A stretch of 20,510 nucleotides of DNA from the NCBI GenBank assembly GCA_040878035.1, contig JBBDMX010000064.1, positions 1 through 20,510 on the forward strand. Direction: 5' to 3'. The notes beneath the pieces were generated by a model. The model had not been told where the DNA came from. It worked only from the letters and a program-made list of their open reading frames with translations, and did not search any database. Origin of the DNA: JBBDMX01 sp040878035. Lineage in GTDB: Bacteria; Planctomycetota; Phycisphaerae; Phycisphaerales; Phycisphaeraceae. The position numbers and the translations under genes are program-made. Below, piece by piece: positions 1-5,597 of this stretch. Within the stretch, counting starts at the first letter, position 1; the number at the start of each line of letters is the position of its first letter.

Positions 1-85
1 ATAGCTATGAATTGGGATCTTCCTTCGTGTCTTCGTGTTGATGTTCTTCCTGCCTCTTCTTGGTGTGCTTGGTGTCTTGGTGGTT
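1..85. repeat. CACCAAGACACCAAG-type intergenic repeat
   Basis: Read on the minus strand, this stretch is made of variants of the words CACCAAG, ACACCAAG and ACACGAAG. Examples are ACCACCAAGACACCAAG near 68-84 and ACACGAAGACACGAAGG near 22-38. It lies just downstream of the minus-strand membrane-protein gene and contains no credible gene. It belongs to the same style of word-like intergenic repeats seen elsewhere in the window. Its left limit is the window edge, so its full extent is unknown. Confidence 0.55.
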
Positions 86-127
86 AATCAAAGGTCTCTT
101 CCCAATAAGCTGACGCGATGTCCATCT

Positions 128-466
128 TCACACGTCCGAGCCGGGGAACAGGTGCGTGGCCCAGACGATGCGGCATTGCTCGCAGGTGTAGCGCAGCATC
201 CCGCCTCGGCGATATTCGGTGCTGCGCCACGGCACGCGAATCTTTTGCCCGCAGGCAGGACAGCGGGTCCAGCGAAACGCCAACGTAAGAACGGTCAGCG
301 GAATGAACAGTGTGCCCGCCCCTACGGCCAGAAAGCCTTTCAGGGGCCACTGGAGCCAGACCGCCAGCAGCATGCCGATCCACACGGGAATGGACGTAAG
401 CACCGCCGTGCCCATGAAACGCAGGCCAAAGCGGTGGTCGTCGCGTGGTGTGTAGTCGGCGGGCAT
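128..466 (-). CDS. Small membrane protein with C-terminal zinc ribbon (hypothetical)
   Basis: This encodes a 112-residue protein of unknown function. Two hydrophobic segments (about residues 17-37 and 44-63) predict an inner-membrane hairpin. The tail carries two CxxC knuckles, C69-P-A-C72 and C95-E-Q-C98, spaced like a zinc ribbon that binds one metal ion. After the second membrane segment comes a basic stretch, so the ribbon is probably cytoplasmic. The ATG at 466-464 is the only start that gives the whole two-helix domain, and I see no strong Shine-Dalgarno. Codon use is GC-rich like the neighbours. It is the only supported gene on the minus strand, divergent from everything to its right across an 840-bp gap. 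The CxxC pairs argue for a real gene. I do not recognise the family and infer no specific role. Confidence 0.7.
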   Translation of the reverse strand: MPADYTPRDDHRFGLRFMGTAVLTSIPVWIGMLLAVWLQWPLKGFLAVGAGTLFIPLTVLTLAFRWTRCPACGQKIRVPWRSTEYRRGGMLRYTCEQCRIVWATHLFPGSDV

Positions 467-536
467 GGCGCAGAAGACTATGCGACTACGGCGCCAGTGT
501 CATCCGCCGCGGCCAAGTCGCCTCCGTCGCGCATGT

Positions 537-559
537 GCCACCCTTTCGCCAGGGGTGGC
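537..559. repeat. Short hairpin, GCCACCC/GGGTGGC
   Basis: Perfect 7-bp arms GCCACCC (537-543) and GGGTGGC (553-559) enclose a 9-nt loop. There is no T-tract on either strand, so it is not a typical intrinsic terminator. It lies upstream of the minus-strand membrane-protein gene and may be a decayed palindromic repeat. Confidence 0.35.
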
Positions 560-734
560 CATTACAAGAGAAAAATGCCTGGAGGTAATCCAGAACGGTT
601 TGGCGGCTTTGATTCAACATCCGGCGGCGCATCTTGGGACGAGCCATTGCCCAGGCCGCAATCCAGGCATTGTCACGTGCCGTGGGGTAGCAACCCAAAA
701 ACGGAGGGAAGGCGTGATAGTCGGAGAGGCGGGA

Positions 735-762
735 TTGACTTCGATGGGGCCCGTGGTACAAT
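735..762 (+). promoter_or_regulatory. Sigma70-type promoter with no gene behind it
   Basis: TTGACT (735-740) and TACAAT (757-762) are separated by 16 bp. Each hexamer is one base off the sigma70 consensus, making this the best two-box promoter in the window. Transcription would start near 768-770 and run right. An ATG at 768 opens a frame that stops after four codons, and no supported gene follows for more than 500 bp. It could drive a small RNA, be left over from a lost gene, or be chance. Confidence 0.4.
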
Positions 763-790
763 GAAAGATGAACGAGTAAAAGCGTGGAAT

Positions 791-830
791 ACAGGAGACA
801 GGAGACAGAGGGAGGAGACGGGGAGACAAG
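791..830. repeat. GGAGACA purine-rich repeat
   Basis: Tandem variants of GGAGACA/GGAGACAG run through this stretch on the plus strand. It resembles other purine-rich word repeats in the window, such as those after uppS and after the VKOR fusion gene. It carries no credible coding sequence. Confidence 0.45.
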
Positions 831-869
831 CAGGTAAGGAGCGGTCAGATCCCGGGGGGTTCCCAAGTT

Positions 870-1075
870 AGACTGTCAGTCCCTGACATTTTCATAATCT
901 TGCTTTTTGTGATGCAAGGATGTTCAACAAATGGGATTACAAAAATCGAGCTGATTGTCCGGAATGTCAGGGTGACACGCCACTGACATGGTGGGTGACA
1001 TTCGCTAAGTTCATAATTAACAAGAAGAAATCAAAAGATGACGCTGGGGGGGAGGGGAGGGGGGCTGACATGTGT
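870..1075. repeat. AT-rich islet with clustered TGTCAG/CTGACA words
   Basis: This stretch is visibly less GC-rich than its surroundings. The inverted pair TGTCAG (874-879) / CTGACA (883-888) recurs as TGTCAG (965-970) / CTGACA (983-988). A larger inverted pair GAATGTCA (962-969) / TGACATTC (996-1003) encloses the second copy, and another CTGACATG lies near 1064. The words TGACATT and TTCATAAT occur together twice (about 884-898 and 996-1018). Such multiple terminal repeats recall the ends of IS21-type elements, but no transposase is present, so this is at most a remnant. Confidence 0.3.
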
Positions 1076-1137
1076 CCGGATATCCGATTTCCGCGTGAGT
1101 TTCAGACATGCAACAGCGGATTGTGCAATGTGCAGAG

Positions 1138-1196
1138 CGAAAGCCCAGCCGCTCCTGCGGCTGGGATTCCCACCCGCAGGAGCGGGTGGGCTTTCG
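1138..1196. repeat. Double-hairpin palindromic element upstream of purA
   Basis: Outer arms CGAAAG (1138-1143) and CTTTCG (1191-1196) enclose two adjacent 22-nt hairpins. Hairpin 1 (1144-1165) has perfect 9-bp arms around loop TCCT; hairpin 2 (1169-1190) has perfect 9-bp arms around loop AGGA; ATT joins them. The whole can also fold as one 29-bp hairpin with only two mismatches. The two mismatched positions are exactly one base pair swapped between the hairpins (G-C against C-G), so each small hairpin stays perfect. There is no T-tract, so it is not a standard terminator. It resembles a REP-type palindrome. Confidence 0.6.
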
Positions 1197-1217
1197 GGTG
1201 GGCTCTCCTTTCTTCGT

Positions 1218-1223
1218 TACAAT
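1218..1223 (+). promoter_or_regulatory. Possible purA -10 box
   Basis: TACAAT lies 83 nt before the purA start and just after the double-hairpin palindrome. No good -35 hexamer stands 16-18 bp upstream. It is the best -10 candidate before purA but weakly supported. Confidence 0.3.
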
Positions 1224-1241
1224 CCCCTGTTTGCCCCCCCC

Positions 1242-1266
1242 GGACCCCCGGACCCCCGGACCGCCG
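1242..1266. repeat. GGACCCCC short tandem repeat
   Basis: Three consecutive 8-bp units (GGACCCCC, GGACCCCC, GGACCGCC) lie in the leader region of purA. A related CCCCGGACCCCCG word recurs near 3975-3988, upstream of another gene. It looks like one of the intergenic repeat families of this genome. Confidence 0.5.
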
Positions 1267-1306
1267 GAAGTTTGCTTCTTGCCCCCGTTTGACGTGAGTT
1301 TACGAC

Positions 1307-2704
1307 ATGCCCATTGATCAGCACACAGCTCCCCGGCCCTCCGATCCTGCGCCGCAGCCCGCTACGGCGGACCCGATCGCCAAACTGCACCTGGATGCCG
1401 GGCATTGTGCCGTCGTCGGCCTCCAATGGGGTGATGAGGGCAAGGGCCAGATCGTGGACATGCTCGCCCCACTCTTCGACCTGATCACCCGCTTCAACGG
1501 CGGCAACAATGCCGGGCACTCGGTGCTCATCGGCGATCAGAAATTCGCCCTGCACCTGGTCCCCTCGGGCATCCTCTACGGCGACAAGATCAACGTCATC
1601 GGCAACGGCGTGGTGGTCAATCCCCAGGGCCTGCTGGGCGAAATTGACGGCCTGCGCGCTCGCGGCGTGAAGATCGCCCAGAACCTGCGGATCAGCAGCC
1701 GGGCGCACGTGGTCATGCCCTACCACCGCACGGAGGACCAACTCTATGCGCAGGTGACGGCGGCGGTCAGCAGCGGCGCCGAAGACATCGGCACGACCGG
1801 CCGCGGCATCGGGCCCTGCTATGCGGATAAAGCGCAGCGGACCACGGCGGTGCGCGTGGGTGACCTGCTCCGGCCCGATGACTTGCAGCCGCAGATCAGG
1901 CGCGCCGTCTCGATCAAGAATGCGATCCTGGGCGCCCTGGCACAACTGGCGCAGCAGCCGTTCACCCCGTTCGACGCCGATCAAGTGCTGGCCGAGGCGC
2001 TGGCCTTCGGACAGCGGCTTGAGCCGCACATCACCGATACGACTCATTTGCTTCAGGAGGCAATCGAGAGCAAGAAGCGCATTCTGTTTGAGGGCGCCAA
2101 CGCGGCCCTGCTGGACATCGACCACGGCACCTACCCGTTCGTGACCTCGAGCACCACTTCGGCGCTGGGGGTTTACACGGGTGCAGGCGTGCCCAACGGG
2201 ACGCTGGGGAACGTGATCGGCGTGGCCAAGGCGTATACCTCGCGGGTCGGCGGCGGGCCGCACCCGACGGAATTGAAGGACGCGCTGGGCGAACGGATCC
2301 GCACGGCGGGCCAGGAGTACGGCACGACCACCGGCCGGCCGCGGCGCGTGGGTTGGCTGGACCTGATGGCGGTGCGTTACTCGGCCCGGCTCAACGGCGC
2401 CACCGGGCTGGTGGTCACGGGCCTGGCGGTGCTGGCGGGCATCGAGACGCTGCGCGTGTGCGTGGGCTACAAGCTCGGCGGGCAGATGCTCGATGCCTAT
2501 CCCGCCGATGGCCTGCTGCTGGCGCGGATTGAGCCGGTGTATGAGGAATTGCCCGGCTTTGCCCAGGCCCTGGGCGACTGCCGTAGCTTTGGCGAACTGC
2601 CCCCGGCGGCGCGAGCGTATATCGAGAGGATCGAGCGCTTCGTGGGCGTGCCGGTGAAGCTGGTGTGCGTGGGGCGCAAGCGCGATCAGGTTTTGGCGCG
2701 GTAA
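1307..2704 (+). CDS. purA: Adenylosuccinate synthase
   Basis: This enzyme joins IMP and aspartate using GTP to give adenylosuccinate, the first committed step from IMP to AMP, in the cytoplasm. The 465-residue product carries the GTP-binding motif GDEGKG at residues 42-47, the catalytic Asp43 and the His of NAGHS at residue 71. It also has the IMP-loop motif GTTGRGIGPCYADK (about 162-175) and the RVGGGPHPTE and GTTTGRPRRVGWLD segments (313-353). All typical blocks of the family are present and intact. It is about 30 residues longer than the E. coli enzyme because of a Pro/Ala-rich N-terminal extension (residues 1-30). No in-frame ATG lies between 1307 and the core, so I keep this start, though a later GTG or TTG start cannot be excluded. 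There is no clear Shine-Dalgarno. It appears monocistronic, with repeats on both sides. Confidence 0.97.
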   Translation: MPIDQHTAPRPSDPAPQPATADPIAKLHLDAGHCAVVGLQWGDEGKGQIVDMLAPLFDLITRFNGGNNAGHSVLIGDQKFALHLVPSGILYGDKINVIGNGVVVNPQGLLGEIDGLRARGVKIAQNLRISSRAHVVMPYHRTEDQLYAQVTAAVSSGAEDIGTTGRGIGPCYADKAQRTTAVRVGDLLRPDDLQPQIRRAVSIKNAILGALAQLAQQPFTPFDADQVLAEALAFGQRLEPHITDTTHLLQEAIESKKRILFEGANAALLDIDHGTYPFVTSSTTSALGVYTGAGVPNGTLGNVIGVAKAYTSRVGGGPHPTELKDALGERIRTAGQEYGTTTGRPRRVGWLDLMAVRYSARLNGATGLVVTGLAVLAGIETLRVCVGYKLGGQMLDAYPADGLLLARIEPVYEELPGFAQALGDCRSFGELPPAARAYIERIERFVGVPVKLVCVGRKRDQVLAR

Positions 2705-2718
2705 GAAAAAGAAGAGTC

Positions 2719-2748
2719 GCCACAGATGGACACAGATGGACACAGATA
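2719..2748. repeat. CACAGATGGACACAGATGG repeat, left arm
   Basis: Tandem CACAGATGGA units follow the purA stop codon by 14 bp. The stretch matches the reverse complement of 2846-2876 at about 26 of 30 positions, so the two form long inverted arms around a ~97-nt loop. Folded in RNA, the pair would make a large hairpin between purA and uppS. Confidence 0.65.
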
Positions 2749-2813
2749 GGAAGAATGACCAAGGCCGATCCCCGGCAAGCCCGCACCCCGGAGACAGGGC
2801 ATGCCGAGGGTTG

Positions 2814-2842
2814 AAAATCAGAAATCGGAAATCCGAAAATCC
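2814..2842. repeat. AATCNGAAATCNG repeat between purA and uppS
   Basis: Tandem variants of AAATCAG, AAATCGG and AAATCCG occupy this stretch. The same words flank and enter queC at 9129-9195, 9223-9236 and 9507-9562. No gene is present here. Confidence 0.55.
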
Positions 2843-2845
2843 TCT

Positions 2846-2876
2846 TCATCTGTGTTTATCTGTGTTCATCTGTGGC
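2846..2876. repeat. CATCTGTG repeat, right arm
   Basis: Tandem CATCTGTGTTTAT/CATCTGTG words are the inverted partner of 2719-2748. The arm ends 15 bp before the uppS start codon, so any uppS promoter between the genes would overlap the repeat. Confidence 0.65.
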
Positions 2877-2891
2877 TAAGTATTTCCAATC

Positions 2892-3686
2892 ATGACTAGC
2901 GTGACTTCATCACTTTCGCGAGCGCAGCAGACGGCGGCGTCGTTTGGCCGGCTGGGGTTGGCTAGGGAGGCGCTGCCGCGGCATATCGCGGTGATCATGG
3001 ATGGCAACGGCCGCTGGGCGCAGCGGCAGGGCATGCCGCGCATCTGGGGGCATCAGCAGGGCGCCAAGGCGGTGCGGGCGATCGTCACCGAGTGCGCCCG
3101 GCTGGAGCTGGAGGTGCTCACGCTCTACAGCTTCTCGATCGAGAACTGGAAGCGGCCGGCGGAGGAAGTCGACGCCCTGATGGAGCTGTATGTCGAGTAC
3201 CTGGAGGGCGAGACGCGGACGATGATGGAGAACAACGTGCGCTTTGCCCAGATCGGCCGGCGCGAGGGATTGCCCGGGCCGGTGCTCGAGGCGCTGGACC
3301 GCACGATCGAGCAGACGCGGGGCAACACGGGGCTGACGCTGGTGCTGGCGATCAATTATGGGAGCCGGACGGAGATTACGGACGCGGTGCGGGCGATAGC
3401 GGGGAAGGTTCGAGCCGGGGAATTGGAGCCGGAGGCGATTACGCCCGAGACCATCAGTCAGCATTTGTACACAGCGGCGTTTGCCGATCCGGACCTGCTG
3501 ATTCGCACGGCGGGGGAGATGCGCGTAAGCAACTACCTGCTGTGGCAGATCAGCTACGCGGAGTTGTACGTGGCGGATGTGTGCTGGCCTGACTTCGACG
3601 TGGAGCAGTTGCACGCGGCCTTGCGCGCGTATGCCGGCCGCTTGCGGAAATACGGTGCGGTGGTGGAGGGGGAGAATGGGAAGTAG
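2892..3686 (+). CDS. uppS: Isoprenyl transferase, undecaprenyl diphosphate synthase
   Basis: This cis-prenyltransferase adds isopentenyl units to farnesyl diphosphate to give the undecaprenyl carrier lipid used for cell-wall and surface glycan synthesis. The 264-residue product has the substrate motif MDGNGRWA at residues 36-43 with the Mg-binding Asp37. It also has YSFSIENWKRP (79-89) and the C-terminal motif RTAGEMRVSNYLLWQ (205-219), which holds the diphosphate-binding Arg residues and Ser-Asn. Ala at 207 replaces the usual Gly or Ser, a mild change. The length is normal for the family; residues 1-28 are a nonconserved extension. The ATG at 2892 follows the CATCTGTG repeat directly and has no evident Shine-Dalgarno. 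The last residues (EGENGK) and the stop codon lie inside a purine-rich repeat that continues downstream, so the C-terminus is probably repeat-derived. Confidence 0.95.
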   Translation: MTSVTSSLSRAQQTAASFGRLGLAREALPRHIAVIMDGNGRWAQRQGMPRIWGHQQGAKAVRAIVTECARLELEVLTLYSFSIENWKRPAEEVDALMELYVEYLEGETRTMMENNVRFAQIGRREGLPGPVLEALDRTIEQTRGNTGLTLVLAINYGSRTEITDAVRAIAGKVRAGELEPEAITPETISQHLYTAAFADPDLLIRTAGEMRVSNYLLWQISYAELYVADVCWPDFDVEQLHAALRAYAGRLRKYGAVVEGENGK

Positions 3687-3729
3687 AGGGTGGAAAGTGG
3701 AGAATGGAGAGTGGAGAATGGAAAAGGGA
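3667..3729. repeat. GGAGAATGGAGAGTGG purine-rich repeat at the uppS 3' end
   Basis: Tandem variants of GGAGAATGG, GGAGAGTGG and GGAAAGTGG start within the last codons of uppS and run about 40 bp past its TAG stop codon. The repeat therefore supplies the end of the protein. A similar purine-rich repeat ends the VKOR fusion gene near 12180. Confidence 0.6.
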
Positions 3730-3831
3730 GGGGCATCGCGCCGACGCTGAGTCTGCGAAGCGTCCGGTAAGTACCTTGATTCCCGTGGGTTCACACGGTC
3801 CTCACGCATTCTGTGCCGCGTCATGACATTG

Positions 3832-3847
3832 TGGCAAGGCATTTGCA
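3832..3847 (+). promoter_or_regulatory. Sigma54 (RpoN) -24/-12 promoter
   Basis: TGGCAAGGCATTTGCA matches the RpoN consensus TGGCACG-N4-TTGCA with one mismatch (A for C). The invariant GG (3833-3834) and GC (3845-3846) are exactly 10 nt apart. The start of transcription is predicted near 3858, giving a leader of about 230 nt before the ATG at 4090. An RpoN promoter would need an enhancer-binding activator; an inverted ACGCT/AGCGT pair near 3743-3762 is only a weak candidate site. Confidence 0.65.
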
Positions 3848-3862
3848 CTACTCTTCTCTCAG

Positions 3863-3938
3863 TCGGGAAAGCGGCCTGAAAAACAGGCACCCGCAGGCGC
3901 CGGCTTAAGGAAAGGCACGGTCGCCTGGAGAAACCCGA
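3863..3938 (+). ncRNA. Possible structured leader RNA (three-way junction)
   Basis: TCGGG (3863-3867) pairs with CCCGA (3934-3938). Between them lie hairpin A, GCCTG/CAGGC around an A5 loop (3874-3888), and hairpin B, CAGGCG/CGCCTG with inner CCG/CGG (3894-3927). Joining segments are purine-rich (AAAGC, GAGAAA). The element would begin only about five nucleotides after the predicted sigma54 start. The layout recalls two-hairpin aptamers such as the cyclic di-GMP-I class, but the conserved joining sequence CGCAAAGCC is missing, so I assign no class. Short stems can occur by chance in GC-rich DNA. Confidence 0.3.
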
Positions 3939-4089
3939 TGCAATCACCGGCCCGCAGACGTGTACGGGCTGCCAAGGACCCCGGACCCCCGACGGGAGAG
4001 AAGTGACCAGGCGCCAGGCCGGATGCCACGCGCCCAAGGTGAACGACAACGCCAAGGTAACTGGAGATTTCCAGGAAAGGAACTGCGCT

Positions 4090-4422
4090 ATGGATACGTC
4101 AATGAACAACGAAACGAACAACGATATGGCCACGAACGTCGATCCGGATATGCATCTGCTGCGTCAGGCGATCGTCAGCACGCTGGGCTTTGGGACGATT
4201 GGGGGTTTGGCGATCTGGGCCAAGCTCGAGTCGTTTCACCTGGGCTGGGGCTTGTGGTCGAGCTTCCTGATAGGCGGGCTGGCCACGATGACCCTGATGC
4301 TGACTAGCGCGTTGGTGCGGGTGTGCCGGCGTGCGTGGGATCGCCGGCGTGCCGAGCGGGGCGAGGTGGTGGCCGAGGCGCCGCGCCTGCCGCGCGAGAC
4401 GCGCATTCTGGTGGTCGAGTAA
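4090..4422 (+). CDS. Small two-helix membrane protein under a sigma54-type promoter (hypothetical)
   Basis: The 110-residue product starts with a hydrophilic, Asn/Met/Asp-rich segment (about residues 1-20). Two hydrophobic segments follow (about 26-44 and 53-74), then an Arg-rich tail (about 76-90) and an acidic/hydrophobic end. The positive-inside pattern predicts the tail, and probably the N-terminus, in the cytoplasm. The start at 4090 is chosen because AGGAAAGGA (4073-4081) stands 8 nt before it, one of the clearest Shine-Dalgarno sequences in the window. The longer frame from 4003 lacks one. An RpoN promoter and a possible folded leader precede it, implying conditional expression. I recognise no family, and the function is unknown. 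Confidence 0.65.
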   Translation: MDTSMNNETNNDMATNVDPDMHLLRQAIVSTLGFGTIGGLAIWAKLESFHLGWGLWSSFLIGGLATMTLMLTSALVRVCRRAWDRRRAERGEVVAEAPRLPRETRILVVE

Positions 4423-4516
4423 GCGGCGGATCCGGGGCGGCGCAAAGCCTCTGCCCCGGCTTGGGCCAGATTGCCCGGCTTGGGCTTGACCGCCCCGGCG
4501 TGGGCCCCGGATCGCC

Positions 4517-4522
4517 TATAAT
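4517..4522 (+). promoter_or_regulatory. -10 box of the aldo/keto reductase gene
   Basis: A perfect TATAAT ends 6 nt before the ATG at 4529. A transcript would start at or next to the A of the start codon, so the mRNA is predicted to be leaderless. No good -35 hexamer is visible at 16-18 bp. Confidence 0.6.
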
Positions 4523-4528
4523 CGTGCT

Positions 4529-5455
4529 ATGGAAAAACGCGACTTTGGCAATACGGGACTGCGTGTGTCGGCCCTGGGCTTCGGCGCCGCACCGGTCGGG
4601 TACCTCAAGACTGATCAGCAGCAAGTTGCGCGGATGCTCAACCTGATGTTGGACCAGGGCCTGAGCCTGATCGATACCGCCGAGTGTTACGCGGGCTCGG
4701 AAGAGATGATTCGCCAGGCCGTGGGCCATCGTCGGGACGAGTATGTGCTGGTCACCAAGACCGGCCACGATGTGCCCGACACCAGCGGTCCGGAGTTCAG
4801 CGAGGAGCGCATCACCGGATCGATCGACCGGTCGCTGCGCCGTCTGGGCACGGATCGACTGGATGTGGTGCTGCTGCACTCCTGTTCCAGGGAGAAACTG
4901 GAGCAGGGCGAGGCGGTGGCGGCGCTGGTCAAGGCCCGCGAGGCGGGGAAGATCCGCTTTGCCGGCTACTCGGGCGACAACGAGGCGGCGGTCTACGCGG
5001 CCACGCTGGAGGATATCGCCGTGATCGAGACCTCGGTGAGCATTGCCGACCAGGCCAACATCGAGGGAGTGCTGCCGGTGGCGCGGCGCCGTGGCTTGGG
5101 CGTGGAGGCCAAGCGGCCGATCGCCAACGCGGCGTGGAAGAGCGGCGACCAGCAGCCGGGCTTCTACAAGAACTACGCCAGCGAGTACCACCAGCGTCTG
5201 GCGAAGATGGGGCTGACCACGGCCGACTTGGGCTTTGACGGGCCGGAAAATAAAGTCTGGCCGGAGATTGCTTTACGTTTCACGCTGAGCATGCCAGGCG
5301 TGCACTGCGCCATCGTGGGGACGACGAAGACTGACAATGCCCTGGCCAATATCGCGGCGGCGAAGAAGGGGCCGCTGCCGCAGCCGACGGTGCAGGCCAT
5401 CCGGGCCGCCTTTGCCCGGGCTCAGCCGGCGGCGGGCTGGCCTGGTCAGGGGTGA
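4529..5455 (+). CDS. Aldo/keto reductase
   Basis: This is a 308-residue cytoplasmic oxidoreductase of the aldo/keto reductase superfamily, a TIM barrel that uses NAD(P)H to reduce carbonyl groups or oxidise alcohols. The N-terminal strand pair FGNTGLRVSALGFG (6-19) is typical of the family. The catalytic tetrad is visible as Asp49 and Tyr54 (IDTAECYAGSEE), Lys77 (VTKTG) and His117 (VVLLHSC). A C-terminal cofactor-binding segment (CAIVGTTKTDNALAN, about 257-271) is also present. Length is normal and there is no C-terminal ferredoxin extension. The start is fixed by the family N-terminus and by TATAAT 6 nt upstream, with no Shine-Dalgarno. It stands alone between the small membrane protein and the RRM genes. 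The substrate cannot be read from the sequence. Confidence 0.93.
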   Translation: MEKRDFGNTGLRVSALGFGAAPVGYLKTDQQQVARMLNLMLDQGLSLIDTAECYAGSEEMIRQAVGHRRDEYVLVTKTGHDVPDTSGPEFSEERITGSIDRSLRRLGTDRLDVVLLHSCSREKLEQGEAVAALVKAREAGKIRFAGYSGDNEAAVYAATLEDIAVIETSVSIADQANIEGVLPVARRRGLGVEAKRPIANAAWKSGDQQPGFYKNYASEYHQRLAKMGLTTADLGFDGPENKVWPEIALRFTLSMPGVHCAIVGTTKTDNALANIAAAKKGPLPQPTVQAIRAAFARAQPAAGWPGQG

Positions 5456-5484
5456 GTTGCTTTCCATTCGTTGCGGAAGTTGGG

Positions 5485-5522
5485 TATACTTGGCGTCTGC
5501 CAAGTCCGGCGATGTTCGCCGG
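5485..5522 (+). promoter_or_regulatory. Promoter and double-hairpin leader of the first RRM gene
   Basis: TATACT (5485-5490) is a good -10 box. Immediately after or overlapping it is a perfect inverted repeat, ACTTGGC/GCCAAGT with loop GTCT (5488-5505). A second one follows directly, CCGGCG/CGCCGG with loop ATGTT (5506-5522). The gene starts at 5598, so the leader is about 100 nt. The first repeat partly covers the -10 box and could be an operator or an RNA hairpin near the 5' end. The second RRM gene has the same order of elements. Confidence 0.45.
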
Positions 5523-5597
5523 CGGTCCGCACCGTGACGCCTTATCGGGGATCTCTCAACCACTTCCCAAATGGCTCACCTGCTTGGAGTGTTCGTG

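Larger units (their letters stand above)
467..1306. other. 840-bp stretch without a supported gene
   Basis: No reading frame here looks like protein in either direction; the candidates are rich in unusual residues, lack domains and run through repeats. The contents are a short hairpin at 537-559 (GCCACCC/GGGTGGC arms), a promoter-like sequence at 735-762, a purine-rich repeat at 791-830, an AT-rich islet with TGTCAG/CTGACA words at about 870-1075, a G-run at 1044-1063, a double-hairpin palindrome at 1138-1196, a possible purA -10 at 1218-1223 and a GGACCCCC repeat at 1242-1266. The mixture suggests a graveyard of repeats and perhaps a decayed mobile element. Confidence 0.6.
3687..4089 (+). 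other. 403-bp regulatory gap before the 110-residue membrane-protein gene
   Basis: The gap begins with the purine-rich repeat after uppS. It then holds a sigma54-type promoter (3832-3847), a possible structured RNA (3863-3938), a GGACCCC word (about 3975-3988) and finally the Shine-Dalgarno of the next gene. I see no convincing gene inside it. An upstream in-frame ATG/GTG extension of the next gene is rejected because the Shine-Dalgarno marks the start at 4090. Confidence 0.5.

Noticed and set aside
486..866. Minus-strand open frame of 126 codons in the gene-free gap
   Set aside because: No recognisable domain, unusual composition, and it crosses the purine-rich repeat and the promoter-like sequence.
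35..871. Long plus-strand open frame at the left end
   Set aside because: It overlaps the minus-strand zinc-ribbon gene, runs through repeats, is full of Arg/Gly/Pro and shows no domain.
1138..1196. Palindrome as an intrinsic terminator
   Set aside because: No T-tract on either side and no supported gene ending before it.
920..1297. Plus-strand open frame starting MFNKWDYKN with one CxxC
   Set aside because: It passes through the TGTCAG cluster, a G-run and the palindrome; the single CPEC is not enough to call a gene.
1217..2743. 508-codon open frame antisense to purA
   Set aside because: Shadow of purA caused by high GC; His/Arg/Gln-rich with no domain.
3863..3938. Assignment as a cyclic di-GMP-I, cobalamin or ZTP riboswitch
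   Set aside because: The layout is similar in part (two hairpins closed by a stem), but the conserved core sequences of these classes are not present; kept only as an unclassified structure.
4003..4089. Longer start for the sigma54-controlled membrane protein
   Set aside because: No ribosome-binding site before it, whereas AGGAAAGGA is placed correctly for the ATG at 4090.
2910..4133. Antisense open frame over uppS and the following gap
   Set aside because: Shadow of uppS; no conserved motif, and it crosses the repeat and the sigma54 region.
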